Assembly (NCBI GenBank): GCA_963639765.1
Contig: CAVHXA010000022.1
Coordinates: forward strand, 1-30,476
Length of the DNA stretch: 30,476 nt
Reading direction: 5' to 3'
Source of the DNA: CAVHXA01 sp963639765
GTDB taxonomy: Bacteria; Bacillota; Clostridia; Oscillospirales; Oscillospiraceae
Shown here: piece after piece, positions 16,522 through 24,086 of the stretch
How the letters are laid out: each line of letters begins with the position of its first letter
How positions within the stretch are numbered: position 1 is the stretch's first letter
Made by a program: the position numbers and the translations under genes
Notes under the pieces: generated by a model
Databases searched by the model: none
What the model saw: the letters and a program-made list of their open reading frames with translations, nothing else
What the model was told of the DNA's origin: nothing

Positions 16522-16862
16522 GAAACACGTACCTCCGTTTCTGTCTGTCCGCCCGGATACTGCAGCTGCAGCGAAATCAGCAGACAGTCATCCTGCTGCC
16601 GCACCTGAACCTGCGTCACCGAAAGGCCGGTCCCCTGCAGTGCCTGCACGCAGTATTGCGCTGCCAGCGCGTCCCACCGGCTGCGGCTTTGGCGGCAAAG
16701 CGTATGCAGGCTGCTTCCAAGCTCGGGCAGCAGCGCAAAGGCGCCCCTGCGGCACTGCAGGCAAAACAGAGCCGTCTGCACAGCCTGCTGCTCTCCCGAA
16801 AGGCGGACAAAGCCGCCCATCCCGTCGGGAACATAGTCCCCGTTGCGGATCTGACTGATCAT
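16518..16862 (-). CDS. Baseplate wedge protein, gp25/XkdS-like
   Basis: A 114-residue protein between the spike and baseplate J genes, the usual place of the gp25/GPW (XkdS) wedge subunit. LPELGSSLHTL fits the conserved part of that family, where the particle-assembly motif follows a short N-terminal arm. The C-terminal SVTQVQVRQQDDCLLISLQLQYPGG is a beta pair as expected. GGAGGAGGAAGC precedes ATG 16862, which overlaps the spike stop as ATGA. Assignment rests about equally on sequence and position. Confidence 0.75.
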   Translation of the reverse strand: MISQIRNGDYVPDGMGGFVRLSGEQQAVQTALFCLQCRRGAFALLPELGSSLHTLCRQSRSRWDALAAQYCVQALQGTGLSVTQVQVRQQDDCLLISLQLQYPGGQTETEVRVS

Positions 16863-17203
16863 GCTTCCTCCTCCGGTTCGTCCGTTTCCACCCTTCCGTG
16901 TATCCGAATGGTCCCGTCCGCGCGCAGATGCACATAGCTGCCTCCGCAGGCCAGCAGCACCTCGCCGGGAGCCAGCGCAACCGGCGGTCCGGGCTGTCGC
17001 CGTCCGACCACGCAGCCGCCCAGAACCAGCGCCTGCTCCTCTGCCGCGGGGCACCACCAGAGCCCTCCGGGACCGATCACGTCGGCGGACCTTCGTTCAT
17101 CGCCCCGCAGCACGGCGGGGCTCAGTCCGCCCCGGGTTACAAGGCCGAGGGCCGCGCTGTCCTTTTGCTCAGCTCCCCTTGCCGTCTGCTGTGCAATCCA
17201 CAT
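16859..17203 (-). CDS. Small baseplate spike/assembly protein (gpV-like or XkdR-position)
   Basis: A 114-residue protein with a core resembling phage baseplate assembly protein V: DVIGPGGLWWCPAAEEQALVL, then LLACGGSYVHLRADGTIRIHG, the OB-to-beta transition of tail spikes. It has no long beta-helix, so the spike would be short. It occupies the XkdR place between the hub and the gp25-like protein. Of the in-frame ATGs at 17218, 17209 and 17203, the last is best because GAGGAGG sits six bases upstream. The gene overlaps the end of the hub gene by 35 bases. Confidence 0.7.
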   Translation of the reverse strand: MWIAQQTARGAEQKDSAALGLVTRGGLSPAVLRGDERRSADVIGPGGLWWCPAAEEQALVLGGCVVGRRQPGPPVALAPGEVLLACGGSYVHLRADGTIRIHGRVETDEPEEEA

Positions 17204-18110
17204 ATCCATCCTCCTCATACATCCAAAGCCGGCAGGTCAGACCCTGCTCCGTCGCCCGGTTTTCCGTCTGTCGTACCACAAAGCTCCCCTCAACGCCGAG
17301 CTGCGGCAGGCGGACCTCCACCACGTCGTCCGCCATCGCCCAAAACAGCCCCGCCAGCGTCACATCCAGCACAAGCCGGTTTTTGGCGCTCTGCGCAATC
17401 CGCTGCTGCGGGCTTTGTCCCGAGGCCCTGCAGCCCTCTGCCGCCAAAACCACCCGTCTTGCGCCCGTATCGTCCGCGCCGGCATACACCGTATGAGCCC
17501 CCGTACGGGAGTCGATCTGCACCAGCCGGGAAATCACGCCGTATCGGCTGCGGCACACGCTTGCCCGAAGGATGGGCTGCACTGCCGTCAGGCTGTGCCG
17601 GGCCCCGCTGCCGGGCGGAAGCAGAATCAGTCCGCCCTCCGGGGAAAATCTGGGTGTAATCCCCGCCGCCCACCTGGTATAGCCCGCCAGGGCCGCATAG
17701 CAGCTGTCCCCCGCGTTTACGGTATAGTCCGCAAGCACCGGCAGGGCGGCCGCCTGCTCCAGCGGGATGCCGAGGGGCGTGACAAAGGCCGCCAGAATGT
17801 CGTCCAGCCCGGCCTGCACATAGCCCGCGGGCATCGCGTCGTTGTCCATCAGAACGCCTCCCGGGCCGCGCCCCGTAAGCTCCGCCAGCAGACCGTTTTC
17901 GTCCAGAGACACGGTCACGTCGTCCACGGTTCCGCGCAGGCGCACACCCTCGTGCAGCAGCGTCGCACGGTGGGCGGAGTGCAGCTGCGAAAGCTGCGGC
18001 CGGGCTGCCGCGAGCGTGACCTGCCAGGCGTCGGTGGGACTGCCTGCGGCATAGGTGATCTGCCAGCTCTTCAGGTCCCGGAAGCGCACGCCGTCCAGCT
18101 CGATTACCAC
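17169..18110 (-). CDS. Tail hub protein (XkdQ / gpD-like)
   Basis: A 313-residue protein in the position and length of XkdQ (about 325), the hub on which the spike is mounted, related to gpD/gp27. DGVRFRDLKSWQITYAAGSPTDAWQVTL is an N-terminal beta domain. The middle segment with DILAAFVTPLGIPL and ADYTVNAGDSCYAALAGYTRWAAGITPRFSPEGGL is typical of this hub family. The most likely start is GTG 18110, overlapping the LysM gene's end by seven bases; the ribosome binding site is weak, so the start is less certain. Overall call is good. Confidence 0.82.
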   Translation of the reverse strand: MVIELDGVRFRDLKSWQITYAAGSPTDAWQVTLAAARPQLSQLHSAHRATLLHEGVRLRGTVDDVTVSLDENGLLAELTGRGPGGVLMDNDAMPAGYVQAGLDDILAAFVTPLGIPLEQAAALPVLADYTVNAGDSCYAALAGYTRWAAGITPRFSPEGGLILLPPGSGARHSLTAVQPILRASVCRSRYGVISRLVQIDSRTGAHTVYAGADDTGARRVVLAAEGCRASGQSPQQRIAQSAKNRLVLDVTLAGLFWAMADDVVEVRLPQLGVEGSFVVRQTENRATEQGLTCRLWMYEEDGYVDCTADGKGS

Positions 18111-18616
18111 AGGCGCACACGCATTCCGGGCACAAGATCGTTCGGACTGGGCAGCTGCGGATTGCGCGAAAGAAGCGTTTCGGGTGCAATACCGGTTTTT
18201 TCCGCCACACTCCAAAACGTCTCGCCCTCGCGAAGCTCGTACCATTCCTCAGAGCTCTGTTTGTCGGAGGCGGACTCGTTGTCCGGCTGCTCGCAAAAGC
18301 CAAAGCTGTAGCCGATATAATCCTCCATCGGCTGCTCCTCCAGCTGCAGCTCGGTAAAGCACGCGTTGAGCGCCGGCCACGCAGGATGCACCAGCAGACC
18401 CGCCCCGCCCAGCCGGAACACCTCCTCGAGCTCGCGAAAGCGTTCATAGGCCTGCGGCCCGTAGAATACGCCCTCGCCGCGGATCACCCGCGCCGGCGTG
18501 CCCAGCTCCTGCACCGCCCAGCCGCCCAGCGGCAGCGCAAACACGGCACACGGCCGCCGATACTCCACCCGACAGCTGTGGGGATTGTTCGGCCAGATAT
18601 AGTCCTTAAACCGCAT
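18104..18616 (-). CDS. LysM-containing tail protein (XkdP-like)
   Basis: A 170-residue protein. Residues 1-108 resemble the N-terminal domain of phage DNA-circularisation/XkdP proteins (FKDYIWPNNPHSCRVEYRRP). An acidic linker follows at 110-123, and a LysM domain lies at about 125-169 (YELREGETFWSVAEKTGI and MRVRLW). In PBSX-like tails this protein joins tube tip, hub and tape measure and may contact peptidoglycan. The start ATG 18616 follows GAGG. It normally comes straight after the tape-measure gene, which is absent here. Confidence 0.85.
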   Translation of the reverse strand: MRFKDYIWPNNPHSCRVEYRRPCAVFALPLGGWAVQELGTPARVIRGEGVFYGPQAYERFRELEEVFRLGGAGLLVHPAWPALNACFTELQLEEQPMEDYIGYSFGFCEQPDNESASDKQSSEEWYELREGETFWSVAEKTGIAPETLLSRNPQLPSPNDLVPGMRVRLW

Positions 18617-18675
18617 TGGTTTCAACCCTCTTCTCCTCTCTCTGCCGCACTCCGGGTATCCGGCGCGGCGTTTTT
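18617..18675. other. Gap at the expected tape-measure position, with hairpin
   Basis: This 59-bp stretch is the largest gap in the tail half of the cluster and lies where PBSX-like elements carry the tape-measure gene of a thousand or more codons. It contains nested inverted repeats, with GCCGC and GCGGC outside CCGG-GTAT-CCGG, next to seven T residues at 18671-18677 on the plus strand. That is terminator-like only for antisense transcripts. No remnant of a large helical protein is visible. Confidence 0.6.
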
Positions 18676-18921
18676 TTATTTTGCATACCGCCGGGCGTCC
18701 AGCTCTACCTCGCGCGAGACCCGCTCCGTATCGTTTTGCGCCGGGGCCGTTGTCCCGGAGACTGCGGGCGGGCTCTGCCGCTCGCGCACCGTCGCTTCGG
18801 ACGCAAAAACGGTTCGGGTGCGGACCTGCTCGGCGGGCAGGGGTGCCGGGGCGGCTGCGGACACGGTCTGCGGTCCCATGGCCCGATACAGGGCCAGCAG
18901 CTCTGCGGAGCTCAGCTCCAT
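18676..18921 (-). CDS. Small unrecognised protein before the LysM tail gene
   Basis: An 81-residue protein I do not recognise. The first 15 residues (MELSSAELLALYRAM) should form a helix; the rest is Ala/Pro/Gln/Glu-rich and probably disordered, ending VELDARRYAK. The ATG has GAGG seven bases upstream and overlaps the end of the previous gene by 10 bases, so it is likely translated by coupling. It is in the position of a second tail-chaperone product or a tape-measure protein but far too short for the latter. It is in the -1 frame to the previous gene, though no convincing slippery heptamer is present. Confidence 0.6.
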   Translation of the reverse strand: MELSSAELLALYRAMGPQTVSAAAPAPLPAEQVRTRTVFASEATVRERQSPPAVSGTTAPAQNDTERVSREVELDARRYAK

Positions 18922-19172
18922 CGCAGTGCCTCGAATCTCTTCGGGTCAAACGACAGATTCGTCACCCGCAGCTCCTGCGCCGCCCCCGGACCATACGCCT
19001 GCTCACGGCGGTCCAGAGCCAGATGCATCGCACAGCGCAGATAGTCCTCGTCGGTCATGCCGACCGCCTGCACGGGCAGCGCGCCAAGCTCCCGCAGAAC
19101 CCGCCACCGGATGCGGGCCGGAATGTCGTTCTCCAGCTCCCGCAGCCGCTCCTCCAGCGTCATGCCGCTCAT
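18912..19172 (-). CDS. Small protein in the tail-assembly-chaperone position
   Basis: An 86-residue protein directly after the tube gene, where XkdN-type chaperones of the tape measure are encoded. It starts MSGMTLEERLRELENDIPARIRWRVLREL, a helical stretch, and ends with LSFDPKRFEALRWS. It is shorter than XkdN, which is about 145 residues. ATG 19172 overlaps the tube stop as ATGA and has a GAGGTGGG upstream. The function is inferred from position only. Confidence 0.65.
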   Translation of the reverse strand: MSGMTLEERLRELENDIPARIRWRVLRELGALPVQAVGMTDEDYLRCAMHLALDRREQAYGPGAAQELRVTNLSFDPKRFEALRWS

Positions 19173-19561
19173 ATACCCACCTCCGTCTCGATACGCTGCG
19201 CCGCAAGAATCACAACCTCCTCGAGCACACAGTCGCCCAGATCCGCCGATTCGCGCAGGCTCTGCCACTGGCAGCCCGAATAGATAATCTGCCTGTCCGG
19301 CTTGCAGATGACAAGAGAAAAGTCCGAAAGATCATAAAACCGGATTCCGTCGCGAATGGCCTCGTCGGTGGCATACAGGCGGCTGAGCGTGATGGTATAG
19401 GTTTCCGGGCCGCGTACGGCAGCCACGGGCTGCCTCTGTCCAAGGGCCTGCACCACCCGGCTCTCCTGTCGGATGGCTGCCGTATAGCTCTGCACCACCG
19501 CTGCCTTTATCCCGTTGATTTCCAGATAGATATCCGCCGCGGTGGCAATTGCGTTGTTCAT
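19169..19561 (-). CDS. Contractile tail tube protein (XkdM-like)
   Basis: A 130-residue protein directly after the sheath gene, with the size and beta-rich pattern of tail tube proteins (XkdM about 147). The segment ADIYLEINGIKAAVVQSYTAAI matches the start of PBSX-like tubes, GPETYTITLSRLYATDEAI is the central beta hairpin region, and LGDCVLEEVVILAAQ is the last strand. AGGAGG precedes ATG 19561. Many copies would stack into the inner tube. The identity is good by position and fair by sequence. Confidence 0.78.
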   Translation of the reverse strand: MNNAIATAADIYLEINGIKAAVVQSYTAAIRQESRVVQALGQRQPVAAVRGPETYTITLSRLYATDEAIRDGIRFYDLSDFSLVICKPDRQIIYSGCQWQSLRESADLGDCVLEEVVILAAQRIETEVGI

Positions 19562-19572
19562 TTCTCCGCCTC

Positions 19573-20601
19573 CTAAACAGTGATATGGGCCGTAATCCCG
19601 ATCCGGCTCAGCCCGTGGGCCGCGACAATCGAAAAGCGTACATCGCAGATGGTGGGATCGTCCGCATTTTCCTCCACGGTCAGCTCGTCATAGGCGTCGA
19701 TGCGCTCCAGCGCAAGCTGCCGCTCGAGCTCCAGCAAGACCTCGGCACGGATGGCACTGCGTGTGGCCCGGTTGTTGCGCATGCGCGAAAATCGCGTCTT
19801 CAGGCGGCTTCGAACAGCGGGAATCACGGCATCGATGCAGCGGACGGTGGTCAGCTCGCGCCAGGCCGTGTCTGCAGCTCCGCCGCTGCTCGTCCGGGTG
19901 GTCACGGCCCGGATCAGACTCGTCTGCCCGCCAACGGTTTCGGCCGGACTCACCCCCGACAGGATCAGAAGGTCCAGCGTTGCCTCGTCATAATATCCCT
20001 CCACAGCCTGCAGGCCCGTCATGGCAAGCCCGTGCACGGGAAGAGAGGGATCGGTTTCTCCCGCGATCAGCCCCGCTGCCGCGGCGGCAAGACAAAGCCC
20101 GCCTGCCGAGCCCGCCTGCTGCTGCGAGGCACAGCCCGGACCCACCAGCACCATCCGTTCGCAGTTGAGCGCCGCGGCTCTTTGCGTCAGCCCTTCGACC
20201 GTGGGATTTTCCATCCCCACCACGCCCAGACACTCGTTTTGCCTTTCCGCCTCCTCCAGCAGGGCCTCGCGCAGGGCCAGCTGCACCGAAAGCTCCGTGC
20301 TGTCGCACAGCAGAATCCCGACTCCCCTGCGGATCAGCTCTGCAAAGGCCTTCTGATACTCCTCCGCGCTCTGCACGCCCAGCACCCATATGCTCCCGGC
20401 CCCGTTCTGCAGAGCCAGACCGGCAAGCTCCGCGGCCCCCGCGGAAAGCTGCTGCAGCTGCGTCTGTGCTGTAAGGCAGGCGGCCTGCACGGGCTCCGCC
20501 CCGCAGAAAACCAGACCAGCCGCCGCCGCGCCCTGCGCCGTATCGTCCGTCCGATGCACGGTATATTGGGCATATACGCCCGGTCTCTGATGCAGAATCA
20601 T
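19573..20601 (-). CDS. Contractile tail sheath protein (XkdK-like)
   Basis: A 342-residue sheath protein that contracts to drive the tube. Sequence marks include the start HQRPGVYAQY and the subtilisin-like central fold (IWVLGVQSAEEYQKAFAEL and GILLCDSTELSVQLALREAL). The C-terminal part has WRELTTVRCIDAVIPAVRSRLKTRFSRMRNNRATRSAIRAEV, the conserved sheath end that also carries the handshake arm. It is shorter than XkdK (466 residues), near the small sheaths of other Clostridia. GGGAG lies upstream of ATG 20601, which overlaps the previous stop as ATGA. Confidence 0.9.
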   Translation of the reverse strand: MILHQRPGVYAQYTVHRTDDTAQGAAAAGLVFCGAEPVQAACLTAQTQLQQLSAGAAELAGLALQNGAGSIWVLGVQSAEEYQKAFAELIRRGVGILLCDSTELSVQLALREALLEEAERQNECLGVVGMENPTVEGLTQRAAALNCERMVLVGPGCASQQQAGSAGGLCLAAAAAGLIAGETDPSLPVHGLAMTGLQAVEGYYDEATLDLLILSGVSPAETVGGQTSLIRAVTTRTSSGGAADTAWRELTTVRCIDAVIPAVRSRLKTRFSRMRNNRATRSAIRAEVLLELERQLALERIDAYDELTVEENADDPTICDVRFSIVAAHGLSRIGITAHITV

Positions 20602-21074
20602 TGCATCGCTCCCTTCTGCTCCGGCAGCAGACGGATCTGCTGCAGCTCGGCGGCCTGCGTCGGCGAGACCGCGTGTATGGTACCGGTGGCCTGCACACAC
20701 ACCGTGCTTACAAAGCAGCCGGCATTTTCGTCATAGCGGCACCGCCCCGCCTCGGTCTGACGGATGCTCAGCCCCGGCACACCCCGCATCAGCGTCATGC
20801 ACACCTGCTCAACCGCCCGTGTGTTCTGCTGTCCGCCGCCCGCAAGCGGCGTGAACACGTCGGCAAAAAGCTGCGCCGAAATCGTCTGTACATAACGCTC
20901 GCGGCCCTGCGCGTCCGGACCGAGATACACCGTGCTTCCGCACACGGCCTGCTGCAGGCCCACTGCCGCAAAAACCGTTTCGGGCTCGGTCCGCTCGTCG
21001 GCACTCAGGGCCGGACCGGCGGCAATCCCCTCGGCCTGCAGTGCGGCGATCACGGATTCAATCAGCTGCGTCAT
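20598..21074 (-). CDS. Tail terminator/XkdJ-like protein
   Basis: A 158-residue protein just before the sheath gene. Phages of this type encode the tail terminator (XkdJ) there, which caps the tube and joins it to the head. It opens with TQLIESVIAALQAEGI, a helix typical of terminators, and has a beta-rich middle (STVYLGPDAQGRERYVQTISAQLFADV). GGGAGGGAG lies before ATG 21074. It overlaps the preceding gene by 17 bases. The assignment is by position plus general pattern. Confidence 0.6.
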   Translation of the reverse strand: MTQLIESVIAALQAEGIAAGPALSADERTEPETVFAAVGLQQAVCGSTVYLGPDAQGRERYVQTISAQLFADVFTPLAGGGQQNTRAVEQVCMTLMRGVPGLSIRQTEAGRCRYDENAGCFVSTVCVQATGTIHAVSPTQAAELQQIRLLPEQKGAMQ

Positions 21075-21396
21075 CCGATGCTCCCTCCCGGCTCAAAAGC
21101 CCCCATTGATAGATGGTCTCTTCTCCCAGACGCACGCAGGCACAGCGGCGCACCGAGCAGCGCATGCCCATCGATTCCAGCGTCATGCCCGCGTGCAGGG
21201 CCGGCTCGGCCGGCCCGATATACACGATTCTGTCCTGCGCGGCCCGGCCCAGCATGCTGAATTCGCGGTGAAAAACCTCGCGGCTGCGGCCCGAGACCAG
21301 CCGCAGAAAGGCACATACCTCCACAGGACCGTATGCGGTCTGCACGCATACCGGCTGACCATAGCGCCGGAAAATCTCCTCTGCACGTCCCTTCAT
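21058..21396 (-). CDS. Head-tail stopper-like protein
   Basis: A 112-residue beta-rich protein in the XkdI/stopper place. MKGRAEEIFRRYGQPVCVQTAYGPVEVCAFLRLVSG followed by RIVYIGPAEPAL matches minor capsid/stopper proteins that seal the portal. Start ATG 21396 overlaps the previous stop as ATGA. I cannot name a family with confidence; the order in the cluster is the main evidence. Confidence 0.6.
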   Translation of the reverse strand: MKGRAEEIFRRYGQPVCVQTAYGPVEVCAFLRLVSGRSREVFHREFSMLGRAAQDRIVYIGPAEPALHAGMTLESMGMRCSVRRCACVRLGEETIYQWGLLSREGASDDAAD

Positions 21397-21737
21397 GAGC
21401 ACACCTGCAAAAAGGCAAAGCCGTCCGAAAGATATGGGCCCATGATCTGCTCCGCCTGACGCAGAAGCTCGTCCGCCGTGCCCTCGCGGCAGGTGATGCT
21501 CAGATCGCTCGCGGCAAAATGCACCACGCCGTCGCTGCCGCGGACGGCGGCAAGCCGGGCCAGTGCCGTAAGGGCCGCCGCACAGATCAGGCTCTCCCGG
21601 CAGTCCTCCGGACGGATTCCCGGTGCAAGACGGGCGGTCAGACCGTCCTGCGCGGCAGCGCACAGCGCACACACAAGCTGCCCGTCGGCATCGCTGCCCG
21701 CCAGACGCAGGGCAAGCTCCCGGATTTCCTCCTGCAT
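21393..21737 (-). CDS. Head-tail connector/adaptor protein (XkdH-like)
   Basis: A 114-residue, largely helical protein directly after the capsid gene, the position of the head-tail adaptor (gp6/gp15-type or XkdH). The sequence MQEEIRELALRLAGSDADGQLVCALCAAAQDGL, with a small-residue helix bundle after it (RESLICAAALTALARLAAV), fits an adaptor fold. ATG 21737 shares its A with the capsid stop TGA. The GTG one codon earlier is less likely. Function is by position. Confidence 0.6.
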   Translation of the reverse strand: MQEEIRELALRLAGSDADGQLVCALCAAAQDGLTARLAPGIRPEDCRESLICAAALTALARLAAVRGSDGVVHFAASDLSITCREGTADELLRQAEQIMGPYLSDGFAFLQVCS

Positions 21738-22761
21738 CACAGCTGCAGCACCCTTGCCGCGTCGGTGCTGATTCTGGCAAAGCCGGCGATTGAGGTCACG
21801 GCCGCGCGCTCCAGCTGACGGTCGATCAGGCGGTCATAGTCCACGCTCACATCCCCGGCCTGCACCAGCTCCAGCGCATAGCGGCGGTCCAGACCGATCA
21901 GCCGTCCGGCGGGCACGGCGTCGGAGCGCACCAGCGTGGCCCCCAGCGGACTCGACAGCTCGCCGGTTCCCGCAAAGTTCAGACCGGTCAGCGGGTTCTG
22001 CAGCTCCGGGAGCTTGAGCAGCTGCGCCATGCCGGCGGTACCCACCAGCAGAGTGTTCATCGCATAGGGATGGAACTGCGCCCAGAAGTCCACCAGCGCG
22101 TTATAATCCAGACTGCCCGCCGTTCCGCCGATGGGGTCGGTGCCCACGGAAAATACGGGCGCGGGGTTTTCGTTTCCGTCACCGTGCATAGCACATCGAT
22201 GGCATCCGCCACATGCGACGCCTCAATCGCCGCGCCCATCTGCCGCAGCATTACGCCGAACAGGTCCAGCTTCTGCATGGCCACGGCCTCATAGCTGGCC
22301 ACAAGCATTCTCCCGCGCTTGTGCAGCCGCACAAGCTGGTCCCGGGTTTTCACGGTCACAGCCGGGATTTCCGCGCCCTCGGCCACGGCGCCGGGCTCCA
22401 GGTCCTCGCCGCTGCTTTCCAGATACACCGAACGGTAGTCCATGGCGCCGATCCGGGTGGTCGTTGCCGTCAGGGCCGGAAGAATCGAATCGGCCTGCAT
22501 GCCGGTGCGCACGGTACGCGCGATATACTCCGGAAACAGCACCGCCGAATCGAGGGTGGAAAAAAACTTCTCCACGCGGTCGGATTCCGGGCCCTTTACG
22601 CGGATGTCAAAGCGCTTGAGCTGACGGCCAAAGGCGTCGAGTCCCTCGAGCTGCGTACCGCGATAGTTTTCGCTGGGGTCGAGCTGCTCCAGCACCTGAG
22701 AAAAGCTCTTTCCCGTCTGATGATACATGCCCTTTTCCAGGCGAAGGGTATCATATGCCAT
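21737..22761 (-). pseudogene. Major capsid protein gene with apparent one-base deletion
   Basis: Two frames together make a capsid protein. The first (from ATG 22761, with AAGGAGG eight bases upstream) reads MAYDTLRLEKGMY and PEYIARTVRTGM, as in PBSX-like capsids, to ASHVADAIDVL at codon 191. After that its sequence loses family character and ends at 22057. The matching remainder (HGDGNENPAPVFSVGTDP and LLVGTAGMAQLLKLPEL) is in the -1 frame from about 22190 to the stop at 21737. Restoring one base near 22190 gives a single 341-codon gene. The break is near mid-protein, in a non-homopolymeric, non-slippery sequence (GTGCTATGCACG). It is either a real disabling mutation or a sequence error; a programmed shift is unlikely. 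Confidence 0.85.
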
Positions 22762-22774
22762 TTTCTCATCCTCC

Positions 22775-23116
22775 TTAAAGCAAAATGGTTACTCTGGCGG
22801 CTGCACTGTCCACATGTACCACCAGATACGCTGCCGCAGCCTCGTCCGCCTTCACGCCGCCGCTGCCGTCGGCACTCAGACCCACTCTGCCCGTTTCCGG
22901 GGCAGCTCCGCTGTAGGGCACGCGGACAAAGCCGCGCAGGACCACGGCGGCACCCGCCGGTCCGCACTGCTCCGCAAAGCCGCAAAAGTCCTCACCCTCC
23001 GCGCAGGGGCCCACGGTGCTGTTCCCCGCAACGCGGCACACCTGTCCGCCCTGCAGACCGCCCTCGGCGGCAAAGGTCGCCACGGTCTGCCCGATTCCGT
23101 TCAGATACTGTTTCAT
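22775..23116 (-). CDS. Small head protein upstream of the capsid gene (decoration-like)
   Basis: A 113-residue Gly/Ala/Val-rich protein between the protease and major capsid genes. The pattern LNGIGQTVATFAAEGGLQGGQVCRVAGNSTVGPCAEGEDFCG, followed by short beta strands, resembles DUF2190-type small capsid or decoration proteins. ATG 23116 follows AAGGAGCAGGAAGG. A 79-bp AT-rich gap precedes it and the capsid gene follows after 13 bp. The role is inferred. Confidence 0.6.
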   Translation of the reverse strand: MKQYLNGIGQTVATFAAEGGLQGGQVCRVAGNSTVGPCAEGEDFCGFAEQCGPAGAAVVLRGFVRVPYSGAAPETGRVGLSADGSGGVKADEAAAAYLVVHVDSAAARVTILL

Positions 23117-23195
23117 CCTTCCTGCTCCTTTTCGTTTTTGTAGTGCTCCCCATGTCCGGTACAATTTTGATTTGTCGGGGGAAAAATAAGGGGAC
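23117..23195 (-). promoter_or_regulatory. AT-rich gap before the capsid genes, possible regulatory site
   Basis: This 79-bp non-coding stretch is distinctly AT-rich against its GC-rich surroundings and is the longest gap in the cluster. It lies just before the highly expressed capsid-type genes. I could not find a good -35/-10 pair, so it may hold a weak or alternative-factor promoter, a processing site or nothing. Confidence 0.3.
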
Positions 23196-24086
23196 TCAGA
23201 TGCGAAATGCGTCGCTGTCGCTGCTCGGGGCCGGTGCGCTCAGCTGGGGCTCCTCGGGAAACATGCCCTGTGCGGTGCGCTGCCAGATGCTTTTCAGCCG
23301 CAGAAGCAGACCCTCGTCCAGACCGTCGGTCAAAAGCTCCAGCTCCGCGCGCGTCAGCCCGCAGTCCACGGTCAGGCCCAGACGGATCACCTGCGCACGC
23401 AGCTCCGAAAGATACCGGTCCGCCAAAGCCGCCTTTTCCAGAAGACGGGCATAGTCCCCGCGCTGCTGCTCGCTGCCGGCCTCCTCCACCAGCGTCTTCA
23501 GACCCGAAAACGCCTTGATTACCCCCGCCTGCCGCTGGGCCGGCACAGCCACGAACGAAAACTCATAGGCGTCCTGCGGATCGCCGAGCACAGCAAGGCA
23601 GCGCTGCCCGTCATAGATCTGTCCCTTGCGGTGGCTGCACGAACCATAGCTCTGCCCGCAGATGGAGCATTGCACTGTCCCCATGCTGCATCCTACCGAT
23701 ACCTCGCGGAAGATTCCGCCGCCGATGGCGGCAATCAGCTCCTCATTGCCGGCGGTCCGCAGCACATAGGCCTCGGCCCGGATATAGCTCTCGCCGTTTT
23801 CGCAGACCACCGACGTGTCATAGATCCGCGCGACCTGTCCGCTTGCGGACCAGTTGTGGTCCAGAATGCCCGTTTTTCCCACCAGCAGACGCGCCAGCTC
23901 CGGCAGGGCCTCGGCGGCAAAGCGTTCGTTGTCGCGGTCCGGCTGATCGTCTGCCAGCCGCAGCGAAAAGCAGTATACCTGCTGTGCCGTAAGCGGCGTC
24001 TGCGCAAAGCGGTTGATCTTTTCCAGCGCCGCCTCGTCCGGCGTACCAACAGCCCCTGCCGGAACCGTATGTCTTGTGATTTTCAT
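23196..24086 (-). CDS. Prohead maturation protease with zinc-knuckle-like insertion (XkdF-like)
   Basis: A 296-residue protein between the portal and capsid genes, the XkdF/prohead protease place. His77 in GILDHNW and Ser130 in FREVSVG are the expected His-Ser catalytic pair of the phage maturation proteases. VAVPAQ near 179-184 is also typical. Residues 140-152 (CSICGQSYGSCSH) place Cys140, Cys143, Cys150 and His152 in a metal-binding-like group. The C-terminal third is helical with Glu/Arg/Leu, so it may act as scaffold. ATG 24086 overlaps the portal stop as ATGA. Activity is inferred. Confidence 0.8.
   Translation of the reverse strand: MKITRHTVPAGAVGTPDEAALEKINRFAQTPLTAQQVYCFSLRLADDQPDRDNERFAAEALPELARLLVGKTGILDHNWSASGQVARIYDTSVVCENGESYIRAEAYVLRTAGNEELIAAIGGGIFREVSVGCSMGTVQCSICGQSYGSCSHRKGQIYDGQRCLAVLGDPQDAYEFSFVAVPAQRQAGVIKAFSGLKTLVEEAGSEQQRGDYARLLEKAALADRYLSELRAQVIRLGLTVDCGLTRAELELLTDGLDEGLLLRLKSIWQRTAQGMFPEEPQLSAPAPSSDSDAFRI

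Noticed and set aside
18905..18945. Programmed frameshift joining the two small tail proteins
   Set aside because: The frames are in -1 relation but the overlap has only CCCGAAG, a poor slippery site, and the second gene has its own ATG with GAGG upstream.
22057..22761. Programmed -1 frameshift in the capsid gene
   Set aside because: No slippery heptamer at the switch point and the position is mid-protein, unlike known capsid frameshifts near the end.
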